64,000 bases of DNA from assembly GCA_015178975.1 (NCBI GenBank), contig WHVD01000004.1, positions 1,798,001 to 1,862,000 on the forward strand. Direction: 5' to 3'. Origin of the DNA: Hysterangium stoloniferum. Lineage: Eukaryota; Basidiomycota; Agaricomycetes; Hysterangiales; Hysterangiaceae. Below are positions 34,633 to 45,363 of this stretch, piece by piece. A model generated the notes under the pieces. That model was not told where the DNA came from. It did no database searches and worked only from the letters and a program-made list of their open reading frames with translations. The position numbers were made by a program, and so were the translations under genes. Every line of letters starts with the position of its first letter. The first letter of the stretch is position 1.

Positions 34633-35873
34633 ATGCCTCCGAGAAAAAAAGATGTCAAGCCAAGCGGCAAAGCAGAATCTTCCACTCTCAAGTCTCCTTT
34701 CCTGTATACAGCCTGAGCTACTCAGAGAACCCCGCTACCAGAAACCTCCGAAGAATCTCGCTTTGTGGAGATTACCGGCAATGCTGAAGAAGTAACTGAA
34801 GCAACTGAACCCGAAGCAACTGAAGAGGTTAACAATCAACCAGCTCCGGAACACGAACCCGAGGATGGCGACCAACCTCAGGCTAGTGGTTCCAAGAAGT
34901 CCATGAAAAAGAAACCGGCTCTCGACCCTGAAGAGACATGGGAATTGTTCTCAGGTACCCTAGGATCCCTTAACGAATTCCTTAAAAGCAATATCAAGGA
35001 AAAAGAACCTGGGCAAACCCGAGTTAACAAACCCGAACCATTCACTGGCTCAAACCCGAAGAAATTGCTGACATTTCTTATGCAATGTCGATTCAACTTT
35101 CGGGACCACCTGGCTGCATTTGCAACGGATGACCGAAAGGTAAATTTTGCACTCTCTTACCTTAAGGACTCCGCAGCAGCCTGGTTTGAACCAGCATTCT
35201 CTGGCCTCACCTCCAAAGACCCCAATTGGCTTTACGATTGGGATGCCTTTGTCGAGGAACTCGAAACAAACTTCAGTCCCTACCACCAAACCGGTGATGC
35301 CGAAACCACGCTTTCTAATCTCAAAATGAAACACCCAGCACATCACTGATTACATCGTCCAGTTCAACAACCTCACCGCGTGTTGCGACTGGGGCGATTT
35401 GGCCCTCCATTACCAGTTTTACTCTGGCCTCCCGTCTCACCTCAAAGACGAAGTTTCTAAAGGAGAGACTGGCAAACCAAAGACTCTCCCCCTCATGCAT
35501 CAAAAAGCCCAAAACGTGGATGCCCGATACTGGGAACGGCGTTCGGAAATTAGTCGCGAAACCCCCTCGGACAAGAAATCATCGGACAATACATAAGAAC
35601 GCCAACAAGTCTGGTAATCAAAACACCAACAACAGTGGGAACTCGACCTCTGATAAGAAGTCCGAAAACAAAGGGTCTAATGACAAAAAAGACAAGGGCA
35701 AACAGTCAAATAAGTCTCAAGATAAAGACAAACCCGACTTAACTGGCAAACTCGGCTCTGACAGCAAGCTCCTACCACAGGAAAAGCAACGTCGAATGGA
35801 CAACAACCTTTGCTTGTTGTGTGCAGATCCTGGACACCGAGTCGCTGCATGCCCAAAAGCCACCAAATCCTGA
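34633..35873 (+). pseudogene. G2 gag, decayed
   Basis: Starts at ATG 34633 (MPPRKKDVKPSGK), 38 nt after the LTR. An in-frame TGA at 34714-34716 and later frameshifts near 35345 and 35530 break it into three frames. The middle has the usual gag core (EPFTGSNPKKLLTFLMQC, then AAWFEPAF and DWDAFVEELETNF). The end is lysine- and asparagine-rich and carries an intact CX2CX4HX4C zinc knuckle (CLLCADPGHRVAAC) near 35812-35853. Gag would form the particle. Confidence 0.85.
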
Positions 35874-35963
35874 TCGGCCACAACCTCACAACCGGCTAAG
35901 CTGGCTGCCAAGTCGAAAAAAGATTAAGCAACTCTCTGGATTCCATGCAGTTGGAGAGTTGCG

Positions 35964-38900
35964 TTGAATCTCCTCACACAATGGAAAATTGTCACCTTAA
36001 CGCATCCGCCCTGTATGATCCCAATTCCTTGTTCATCAATCTTACTTCAGAACCCCTCAGGAGTCTCACTTTTTGAGCTCTCATAGATTCAGGTTCAACC
36101 CATTGTTTTATAGATACAAGTTTTTCCCAAAAAAATCAGTTAAAAACCTATGCAATAGACCCAATTCCGCTCCGACTTTTTGATGGTACCTCTAACTCCG
36201 TAATCTCGCAAGCCTGCGAGCTCCGACTTTGGTTCCTGTGTGGAACGTTTCAGACAGTTACATTTTTTGTAACACAGTTGGACCCAAGTTGCTATGTGGT
36301 TCTAGGACATAACTGGCTCACCCGCTACAATCCGTTGATTGATTGGGTATTGGGCAGTATCCATTTCCGAACCCCATCAGCACCCGATACGACTGGTCCA
36401 TTTCCGCCTGTTTTGGCAAATATAGCCTCTACAGCACCTCTGGCCCCCATGGCAAATTTGAGTTCTCCACCGCCCATCTCTCTAATAAACGCTGCAGCTT
36501 TTATGAGAGCCATCAAGTTGGACAGCTCCCGAGCATTTACAGTCAATCTTAAAGTTGATGAAGTCACTGGCTGCTTTGCAACCCTGGTGACCAAACCGAT
36601 CGCAGATTTGGAAGGTGTTCCAGAAAAATACCATGAATTTGCAGATGTCTTCAGTAAACAAAAAGCCGATCGACTCGCCCCTCACAGGCCTTATGATTTG
36701 AAAATTGATATTGAAGATGGTTCACATCCGCCCCTAGGCCCAGTTTATCCTCTCTCGCAGTCTGAACTATCAGCTATCTGAGATTTTTGGACGAACATTT
36801 GGCTATAGGTTTTATCCGACCCTCAAAGTCTCCTTATGGAGCCCCTGTCCTATTTGTTCGAAAAAAAGACAGTTCCCTTCAGCTTTGCGTTGACTTTCAA
36901 GGACTAAATGTGATCACTCAAAAAGGTAAGTATCTGTTACCACTAATCTCTGATTTACTTGATGCCCCTCGGAAGGCCTGAATATATACAAAGATAGACC
37001 TCAAGCATGCCTATCATTTGGTTCGGATTGCTGAAGGCGACGAATGGAAAATGGCTTTTCGCACTTGCTATGGCTCCTTTGAATGGTTAGTGATGCCTTT
37101 CGGTCTCATTAATGCTCCATCAGTCTTTCAACATTTTATCAATGATGTCTTTTCCGAACTCCTCGACGTCTTTGTCATTGTGTACTTAGATGACATCCTC
37201 ATATTCTCCGAAGATCCTACACTTCATGATGAACACATTCGTGAAGTCCTCCGAAGACTCCGAAAACATGGTCTTTTTGCGAATGGTAAAAAATGTTCCT
37301 TTGATGTCAACACAGTTGAATATTTAGGTTTTATGATGGGACCTGATGGTCTCCACATGGACGACTCTAAAAGTCAAGTCATTCAAGATTGGCCAGAACC
37401 CCAAAAGGTAAAGGATATTCAGTCCTTTTTAGGCTTCACCAATTTTTATCATCATTTCATTCACAACTACTCAAAAATTACTGTTCCACTCACTCGTCTT
37501 ACTCATAAAGATGCCCCGTGGAATTTCTCCAAAGAATGCCGATCGGCATTCCAAGAATTGAAAAGTGCATTTACATCTGCCCCTATTTTGTCACACTGGA
37601 AGCCTGATGTTCAACTCATTGTGGAAACTGATGCCTCGGACTATGCGCTTGCTGCAATATTGTCCATTCTGGACACCGATGGTGAAGTACACCCAGTAGC
37701 TTTTCTGTCTCACACGTTTTCAGCGCCCAAGCTCAACTACGATGTTCACGATAAGGAACTACTTGCAATATTTGAAGCTTTCAAGACATGGCAACATTAT
37801 TTGGAAGGATCGACTCACCCGATAGATGTTATAACCGACCACAAGAATTTAGTTTACTTTTCAACCACAAAACTTCTCACCCATCGGCAAGCCCGATGGT
37901 CCGAATACCTGTCTGCTTTCAATATGGTAATTCACTTCTGTCCCAGCCACCTTGGTGGAAAACCCAACGCTATGACTAGACGATGGGACGTCTATCCTCA
38001 AGAGGGGAGTAGCGACTATGCCACAGTTAATCCGCATAATTTCAAGCCTATGTTTTCATCGGAACAACTGTCCGCGTCTATCCGAGCCACTTACCTCATT
38101 CATCAGTCTTGCGAAGTGTTATCCTTATGGATACTGAAAAGTTACATCAAGATATACTATCAGCAATTCCATTAGACCCAGTCACCAAAGCACACCTCAA
38201 TAACCTGTCTGACCCTGATCAACCCCGATGGTCATTGGACTCACAAGGTTTCATTAGACTTGACAATTGCATCTATGTACTGGATTCCGACACCCTTCAG
38301 CTGCAAATCCTACAACATAAGCACGACCACCCGATCTTGGGACATTTCAGCCTCAATAAGACCCTCTCACTCATTAGAAGAGAATATACATGGCCCGGCA
38401 TCTGAAACTTTGTTAAACACTATTGCAAATCTTGCACAATGTGTCTACACTCTAAATCACAGCGATACAAACCTTATGGCCTACTCAAACAATTACCGAT
38501 ACTGGAAAAACCCTGGAACTCGATTTCTATGGATTTCATCGAGCACCTACCAGCATCCGAAGGTCACACAGCAATCCTAGTTGTTGTGGATCGGCTCACA
38601 AAGCAAAGTATCTTCATTCCAACATATGACACAATAACATCTGTACAGTTAGCTGAATTATTCGTCACCCATGTATTTTCCAAGCATGGTGTTCCATCAC
38701 ATGTCACATCCGATCACGGATCTGAGTTTGTCTCTCACTTTTTTAGGTCACTCGGAAAAGCACTAGACATGAAATTACATTTCACTTTGGGATATCACCC
38801 AGAAGGCAACGGCCAAACTGACACATGAATCAAACCTTGGAACAGTACATTCGTGTCTATTGTAACTATCAACAAGACAATTGGAAATCACTACTACTGC

Positions 38901-39602
38901 TAGCCGAATTCGCATATAACAACACACTGAATGCCACTACTGGCATTTCGCCTTTCTTCACAAACAAAGGCTACAACCCCAACATTGCAATCCACCCAGA
39001 ACGCGATCTCACATCCACCCATGGTCAAGACTTTGTTACAAACCTTGATGAGAGAACTTCGTAAAACTATCACAATGGCTCAAGAACGATACCAATGGTC
39101 TGTGGATAAGAATCGACTTCCGCCTCCTGATTTCAAGATTGGAGATCGAGTATTCGTTAAAGCTGAGTTTTTCCAAACTACTAGACCCTCTAAGTAGCTC
39201 TCTGAAAAATATTTAGGTCCTTTTGAAGTTATAGCACAAGCCGGCACACTTTCATGGATGCTTCAGCTCCCCAACAACATGCGTGCAGTGCACCCGGTAT
39301 TTCATGTATCTATGTTAGAACCTTGTGTTGCTAACAGTATACCGGATCACATACAGCCACCACCTCCACCCGTGATCATTGATGGAGAACCCGAATTCGA
39401 GATATCAGAGATCCTAGACTCAAAAATCAATAATCACCAACGCTCATGCAAATTACTTTATTTGGTTAAATGGGCTGGCTATGAAGGTACAGATGAAGAA
39501 ACTTCATGGATCCTAGCTACAGAGCTCGGTAATGTCTTGGAAATCATTTTAGGGTTTCACCAAGCTTATCCGAATAAACCTGGTCCTCTAAATTCTTTAT
39601 AA
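35964..39602 (+). pseudogene. G2 pol, decayed (protease-RT-RNase H-integrase-chromodomain)
   Basis: Protease motif IDSGSTHCFIDT near 36085; RT with [11 protein letters not shown] and an intact YLDD near 37180; RNase H (VETDASDYALAAIL) near 37620; integrase zinc region (HDHPILGHFSLNKT ... CKSCTMCL), core (SMDFIEHLP, TSDHGSEF, HPEGNGQT) at 38530-38830; chromodomain (FEISEILDSKI ... YLVKWAGYEG) at 39400-39600. The frame has TGA at about 36779, 36979, 38403 and 38825, one TAG near 39195 and a few frameshifts. Where the codon can be inferred from relatives the TGA sites were Arg CGA. The catalytic residues that I can see remain, which points to recent decay. Confidence 0.88.
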
Positions 39603-39653
39603 GTCTATCATGCGGTATCTGACCCTTTCCCAACTATGCATTATGTTTTCACG

Positions 39654-40562
39654 CTATGATTTGTTTGCCTCTCCAGCTTCCGAACCTGCTCCCTCACTGA
39701 CAGCCACTGATACCACTCCACTGACCTTTTCCGATACCCCAATCTCGTGCCCAACTCCATCACAACTCGAGACTTCTAAATACTGCTCAAGTTGACCTCC
39801 AAGGGATTCGATAATGCTGGTCTGCTTCTCCAGCCTGACACCCAAAAGTTGCAACTGCTCGGTCATGAGCCCTTGTTGTCACAATGTCTTGAATCAGAAC
39901 CTTGTCGCCTCCGAGATGTAAGTCCACATAAGGCAGTTTTGCTCTTCCAGAGCATCGGCCTGTCGCTCCTGGAATGATCCGCCGGCTCCCGGGAAGATGC
40001 ATCCAAGCTTCTGATTGGCGCACTCTTGACAAGTGCAGCCCCGACCATTGGCCCGAGGATGGCAAGTTCAACCCCATTTCGTGCACCGGTTGCACTTAGG
40101 GTCATTTTCATGCCCCACCTTGGGAGCCTGCCTTTGTTTCTATAGGAAAATTATTAGAAGAGTCTTTATTTAGGAAACCAAACCTACCTTGGGGCTCGAC
40201 AGCCCCGGTGCATCCTCGTCCTCCTCTTCCTCTTCGTCATTGGACTCCGAAGGCATCGCAGCCTTGTGCTAAAAGAAAATTAGCAAGGTTCACAAAAGAT
40301 ACGGGAGCTGACTTACCTTCCCCTCCCACTTCTTCTTTGCCACCTCCTCTCGTGCCCGATCAGCCTCCTGCTGCTTTTTCTTCACAAGCACTGCATCCCA
40401 CTGTTTGCGCACAGCCTCTTCCTCCACCTGTTTCTTCTCCTTGACCTCGATGGCTGCCAGCTCCTCCCTCTCTTTCCGCTCCTCCTCTTCACGTGCCTTT
40501 CTCTTCTGCTCAAGCAACCGATGACATTCCTGCACGCTAGGTGGCCCACTTGGTCCCGACAT
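39654..40562 (-). pseudogene. Antisense spliced gene in G2: coiled coil plus Zn2Cys6-like cysteines
   Basis: Three minus-strand exons (40562-40317, 40268-40188, 40139-39654) join in frame across two 48-nt introns with GTAAGT/GTAGGT donors and TTAG/ATAG acceptors; 270 residues. Exon 1 begins MSGPSGPPS and is a charged coiled coil (REEEERKEREELAAIEVKEK). Exon 2 is acidic. Exon 3 has the array CX2CX6CX10CX2CX6C, the spacing of fungal Zn2Cys6 regulators, then a second leucine-rich helix. Three TGA codons interrupt exon 3 and each would be CGA one transition back. The gene runs opposite to gag-pol, between pol and the right LTR. The spacing suggests zinc or DNA binding, but the basic residues usual between the cysteines are few. 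It might regulate the element or the host. Confidence 0.7.
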
Positions 40563-40789
40563 GGGAGCGACAGTCAATCAAACCGGGAATGGTTTCGACC
40601 CCGACCCTATGGTCATGGTGGTCAAGGGAAGAGAAGTAAAGAATCAAGCGCCAGTACCCCTCAAATTCTTATATGTAAATTCTTGCTGAGTCACATGATG
40701 TTTTGACACACCAAACCGTACCCGACAAGTTTTACGTATGGGATCTAGATTTTCGGCCTCCTTGGGATCTCAGCCAAATGGGGAGATAC

Positions 40790-41529
40790 TGTTATGACCG
40801 TGTCATAACCCTATCGGTCCCCGAGGTTATTGCCACTCATCCACAATTCAAGTTACTGTTCAAGTCACCACATCGGAAACCATCAGCCTTCCAACGCTGA
40901 CATATGCTTTTTGTGGTGATCAAACCCCATTTACGCCCACATCAAAACATACTTGAACTATCTGGTTAAACTCTGATACATCCCCTTTATTATAATGATC
41001 TGCTCTATCCTATGTTTCACATATGTCTATCTATATTTGTAGTCCTCGAACTATTTCCTTTTACCATAGTTCCACTCTCAGTTATCATCGGCCTCCGCAC
41101 TAATTATAAACTTCCCATTCCTAGTCAAGCATATTGTTAGAACCGTTTTCTGCCTTTCTCCCCGTTAGTATTTTCTAGATGCCTGTTACTTGTATATGAA
41201 CCCACTGTAGTTGTAGTTACTGGGCAATCAGAATATCGACTCAGAATACCCTCTTACACCTCTAGCAGTCTTGTACTAAGAATCCCCTCATCTGCCTTCG
41301 TGTGCGCTCGTCCACTCTCGGTCGCTGACCCTTGGCCCAACACTTGACTTAACCTTCAGTCCTGATCAGTATCTCACCAAAAGGAACTCGTTAGGATTAG
41401 TCTTCACCCACCCGAAATTTAAGGACGCTCAATGGACATTTGCGAGGGCGCAGCACATAAGCTGAAGCCAAGTCCTTCCAATCGGTCTCTGTCGGCCAAC
41501 CGACATCAGTCAGTTTTCAGTTCTTAACA
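40790..41529 (+). repeat. G2 right LTR
   Basis: 740 bp, TGTTATGACC to AGTTCTTAACA, uninterrupted. Most differences from the left LTR are C/T or G/A, many at CpG. It carries the conserved LTR core in inverted orientation at 41446-41475. Confidence 0.92.
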
Positions 41530-41534
41530 CAAAG

Positions 41535-42148
41535 TCATAATACTTCTCTGGGGTGCTGTCAAGGTCAACAGTGGCATCTGAAAGGGTAGTCACATGTGCA
41601 GAGGCACCGAGCTGAGAAATGTTTCTAAAGAGATGGATGTGGGGTCCATCATGGAAGGGTTGGCCAGCAGAGCCACCATTGCCCTGGCCAAGATTGAGAA
41701 GCCAGAATTCAACTGTCAAGCACCCAGAATGTAAGATAGCCCAATACCCAGTCAATCAATGGATTGTAGTGGGTGAGCCAGTCATATCCAAGGATGACTG
41801 TGCAACTTGAATCCAACTGTGTCACATAAAGTGTGAGCTGCTGAAGAGTTCCACACAGAAAGATGACCACAAGGTTGCAAACTTGAGTTATGATACTATT
41901 GCTAGTGCCATCAAAGAGTCAGAGGGGGACTTGGTCAACTGATTGAGTCTTGAGCTTGTGAATGGTGAGGAAATTGGTGTCTATGAAACAGTGGGTAGAG
42001 CTGGAGTCCACCAGGGCTCTAAACTTTGAAGGGGTGAGTGCTGAGGTCAAGGGAACAAAGAGTGAATTGGGGTTTGAAAGAGTAGACACATTGAGCTGGA
42101 AGGCCATGATTAAAGGATAACAGTTTATGAGCTTGAGTTCTAATATAC
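41535..42148 (-). pseudogene. G3 pol remnant, part 1 (protease region)
   Basis: Minus-strand continuation of 30982-33029 on the far side of G2. It begins with ATG at 42107, about 40 nt from the LTR, and goes straight into the protease region (PNSLFVPLTSA, then ALVDSSSTHCFIDT, where the active-site triplet DSG has become DSS). The end (DSTPEKYYDFV) continues across G2 into DIFSKWHADTLAPHR. No gag lies between LTR and protease, so gag was deleted or is absent in this subfamily. Confidence 0.82.
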
Positions 42149-42625
42149 TGTCAAGATCTAAGCAAAGGGGTTGAAAGGAGGCTCTATGTCAGGGGGCTGA
42201 TAATAGAGATTGTATTTGTTGGGAGGTCCAATGTAAGCCTGGTGGCTTATGACATACCGATTACATTATCACAGACATGTGTAGTATCATTTTTAGTTAA
42301 TCATTTTACTTACCGTCATCATCATGTATCTTACTTGCCGTTCTCAAGGAATACAGTTTGGTCCTATCAACATCTCGACCAATGCCAATGTAAGGCTGCA
42401 TGAGACAGCAGCCTTTCATCCAACTCTATAAAATGGGTGGAGCTTGGCTTTAACTTCTATGTTGTGCCCTTGTACAAACTGTTAAGGTGCTCCAGGATTT
42501 CAAACAGAGTGGATAGTACAATAATAACTAAAGACAACACTTTGCTCACTTGACTGGGGGGGCTGATATATTAAGAGTCATAATGTAGAGGGTCATGGCT
42601 TGCTAACAACACCTTAGAGAGGGCT
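42149..42625 (-). repeat. G3 5' LTR remnant
   Basis: Begins TGTCAAGATC (compare TGTTAAGATC at 29456) and is collinear with the solo LTR at 29456-30193 up to about 42625, where homology ends. It is interrupted by the solo LTR at 42232-42418. The internal sequence next to it starts GTATATT, as in G2. Confidence 0.75.
42232..42418. repeat. Short solo LTR nested in the G3 LTR
   Basis: 187 bp, TGTAAGCCTGG to GCAGCCTTTCA, with perfect target duplication TCCAA (42227-42231, 42419-42423). Removing it restores the G3 LTR sequence (compare 29545-29560). It starts with a small hairpin AAGCC/GGCTT. The size fits a Copia LTR. Confidence 0.85.
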
Positions 42626-42780
42626 CGGGTCACTGCGGTTGGGAATTCACCATATATTTTGGGATATATAAGGTCTATTTGTATTTGTTTAGTCCTTTTC
42701 CATTTACAACAAGTACCATCACCTCACTCAGACAAACAGAAAGTTATACGGTCTAGGAACAGCACCACGAAAACTTAACA

Positions 42781-43265
42781 ATGAGTACTCCACACAAGAA
42801 GAATGTATGCTTATGTTCATTCTCATAGAACCACTAATGCTATCATAGCCAAGGTTTTCTGAGACTTCTAAAAATCCCTGCCAGTGGATTATAATTGTAT
42901 GTTTAAATACATGTAACGTTGACCAGCATTTGATGGTGAGAGATGTAGATTCATGAAACTATGCGATGGGATAGTCTCCACCACCAGAATTGCGTATGAG
43001 GCTGAAAATCTGGGCCCAAACAAACCGTAACAGGGCAAGAGAATCACCTCATCTTTACTTTCTATTACAGGTTGTCTAGTCTCAATCGCCAGCGTATCCA
43101 CTTGTTTGCTCAGGTCGCTGTATCCACCAAGCTCCTGAGGGCCACCCATTCCCATACAATAAGACAAGTTTGCTGGAGTCCAACCCAATATTGGAATATC
43201 CTTTCCGCCGATATCACGAATAACTTGGGCGACATCTGGCAAGGCTATATCTTTAGTATGCGTAT
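42781..43265. pseudogene. UGT-E: fold-back UGT pseudogene fragment
   Basis: 42781-43008 is sense UGT sequence nearly identical to part of copy C (end of exon 5, exon 6, start of exon 7, MKLCDG). From about 43009 the strand flips and 43265-43009 (minus) is exon 4 (DVAQVIRDIGGKDIPILGW). It has a sense-to-antisense breakpoint where C has antisense-to-sense. Not functional. Confidence 0.75.
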
Positions 43266-43797
43266 TAATTAAATGGTTCACTCGACGACAATGCGTAAAC
43301 ATACAGGTAAATCTTTCAATCCATTTCTGATATTTAAACAAACCTACTCTCTTCGGGTGCTTATCTACTTCCTGTCAGATTATCCCACTGTTCTTGAATA
43401 GCTTCGTTGGGATGATACCAAGTTCATATTTCATAGTAAGGCTGAATCGGCCGCCCCTTGCGAAAATCGTTCAGATGTGCACCACCGTGTCTTCACGCCC
43501 TGAACTGGGCTGCAAAAGAAATCTTAAGGAATCTGACCTTGACATTGCTGGTGAATACGATTGGGATAAATGAATGAAGCGCGACTAATAGAATCTCACT
43601 ATTCATTCAAAGTTGCCTCATATCAATATTAATCATCACAAATAATATATAATTGCAGTATTCTAATAAAAAAATATAAGGGGATAAGGCTCTAAATACC
43701 ATCCGACGAACTTATTATACTGTAACTATGCCCGCATCAGTGGCAAAATTCGTCAACAATCCACCGTAACGCACGACTGAAAAATGCTGCCCACCAA
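43266..43797. other. No gene seen
   Basis: Short chance frames only. It separates the UGT-E fragment from the HHE gene. Confidence 0.4.
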
Positions 43798-44271
43798 CTA
43801 TATAGGGATTTGATTCAACTCCTCCAACGTCCAGTATTTTTTCATGTTTTCCCCACGCAAATCATTTCTATGATAACGTCGTTGTCAGTAAGACGCTACG
43901 AGGTAGGCAAATAGTCAACTTACACTTCCTCATCAAGATGTCGCATCAAGGGTTCACGGAAGCCGTCAAGGACAGCCCTGAGATCCATAAATGAGTACGT
44001 CGATGGCTCTGCATGAATCCTCTGGACATAAGCTCCGAGTGCGTCAAGGCCTGTGGTAAGTACCAATTGACTGCTTAAAAGCAAGATGTGGATAATAATA
44101 GGAACTAGCATACCATCATGAATAACTTTGTGTAATTTTTTGTGTTGGTCATCCTCTCTGAATGAGGGCATTTTAGTTGCAAGTATGGGAAATATATGTA
44201 CCTATTCAGAAGTCAAAGCATCTGTGAGGCCGGGGTTTCGAAAAGCAAACCTCCTCGATGTTATGATGCAT
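43798..44271 (-). CDS. Hemerythrin-like (HHE) domain protein, probably truncated
   Basis: Exons 44271-44251, 44201-44114, 44050-43924 and 43867-43798 join in frame to 101 residues. The protein starts MHHNIEEVHIFP, which holds an HH..E..F metal-ligand motif of HHE proteins, continues with HKKLHKVIHDGLDALGAYV and ends with LMRHLDEEV then LRGENMKKYWTLEELNQIPI, the usual C-terminus of a fungal family of about 200-240 residues. HHE domains bind a di-iron centre with oxygen or redox roles. The N-terminal helices are missing. I could not find them upstream, though 44330-44410 holds a possible earlier exon (HGHGMNLTMFLQKTTEL). It may be a 5'-truncated pseudogene with clean exons or a gene with an unresolved 5' part. 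Confidence 0.6.
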
Positions 44272-45363
44272 TGTAAGATCTATCCATAATTAAACGTCAA
44301 CCAAGGGATGAATATTGTTCAATGTTACGACGTACGTCTACTCAGCTCAGTAGTCTTCTGAAGGAACATGGTGAGGTTCATGCCGTGCCCGTGAAACTTT
44401 CCATCGGCTAACTAATGAGGGCACGGTTACCAATAAGATATCACGGAAAATCTAGGTATAAACCTCGTATATTTCATCGACTGGATTAATGCTACGGTCA
44501 GAAGTGCTACTGGTCGATGGACGGGCAATACACACATTCCTGCTTGAAATAGTTGTGGAAATACGACATGCGCACGGCTAGCTATACTCGAGGGTCAAGT
44601 CTAGCTGCATTCATATACAAATCATCATACATTATCATATTTAGCTTCTTCATCAGCTGTGAGTGTCCGTTGTGAGTTGTCCGTCATGTTTACTTGTGGG
44701 GGAAAAGGAGGACGCCAAAGGTGCTAGAGACGGTATTACAAGCCTCGATAGAATGGCCACCCTTTAAAAAAAAATGAAGATAAACCAGACCCTGTAACTC
44801 CTTTAAGATAAAAGCTGCTGGCGTGAGTGAAATGTAAGCAGATAGACTTCAGCGACATCTTACTAACGACTCATTAGTCACGCACGGGCCTACCGGATCT
44901 CAGCTGATACAGATGTCTTAAAGAAGAAACACACCGATTTTCATCGGATGAAGCTATTTCATGCGTTAAGTTTTGAGTTGTCAATGTGCTTGAAACTGCC
45001 TTACATAATTACTGTAATGGGTTATACAACTCAGTTAGAAGGCTACCGTCAATCGCAGCCTCACTAAGCCTCACTCCAAACGTTGATAGGACTCGAGTAT
45101 ATTCGCCTATGAACAGAGATGACAGTACACGATGATGACGGTAAGTAAAAAGATGATGAAGAAAACTACTACGTGCGTCTATCCTGACTATCTAAGGAAA
45201 TGGATGCTAAATCTTAAGGGTCCGTTTATCCTGACTATCTAGGTTGTAGTAAGCCTCACCAGGCTTACATCAGTTTGGGTTTCGATGAAAAAAGTGACAT
45301 GGCCACTAGTGGGATACTAACCTTTACTTATATATATGCTGGCTGACCAAAGCTAGTTACAGT
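44272..45363. other. Intergenic, no gene resolved
   Basis: May hold the missing 5' exon of the HHE gene (44330-44410). Otherwise no frame, repeat or RNA gene is recognised. The word TCCTGACTATCTA occurs twice (about 45182 and 45229). Confidence 0.4.

Larger units (their letters stand above)
33035..41529 (+). mobile_element. G2: Ty3/Gypsy chromovirus inserted into G3
   Basis: 8495 bp on the + strand with a perfect target duplication CAAAG (33030-33034, 41530-41534). Removing it joins the two halves of the G3 reading frame. It has LTRs of about 734 and 740 bp, decayed gag and pol with a chromodomain, and an antisense spliced gene between pol and the right LTR. The left LTR is itself interrupted by a solo LTR. 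Many stops and some frameshifts make it non-autonomous now, but motifs remain readable. Confidence 0.93.
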
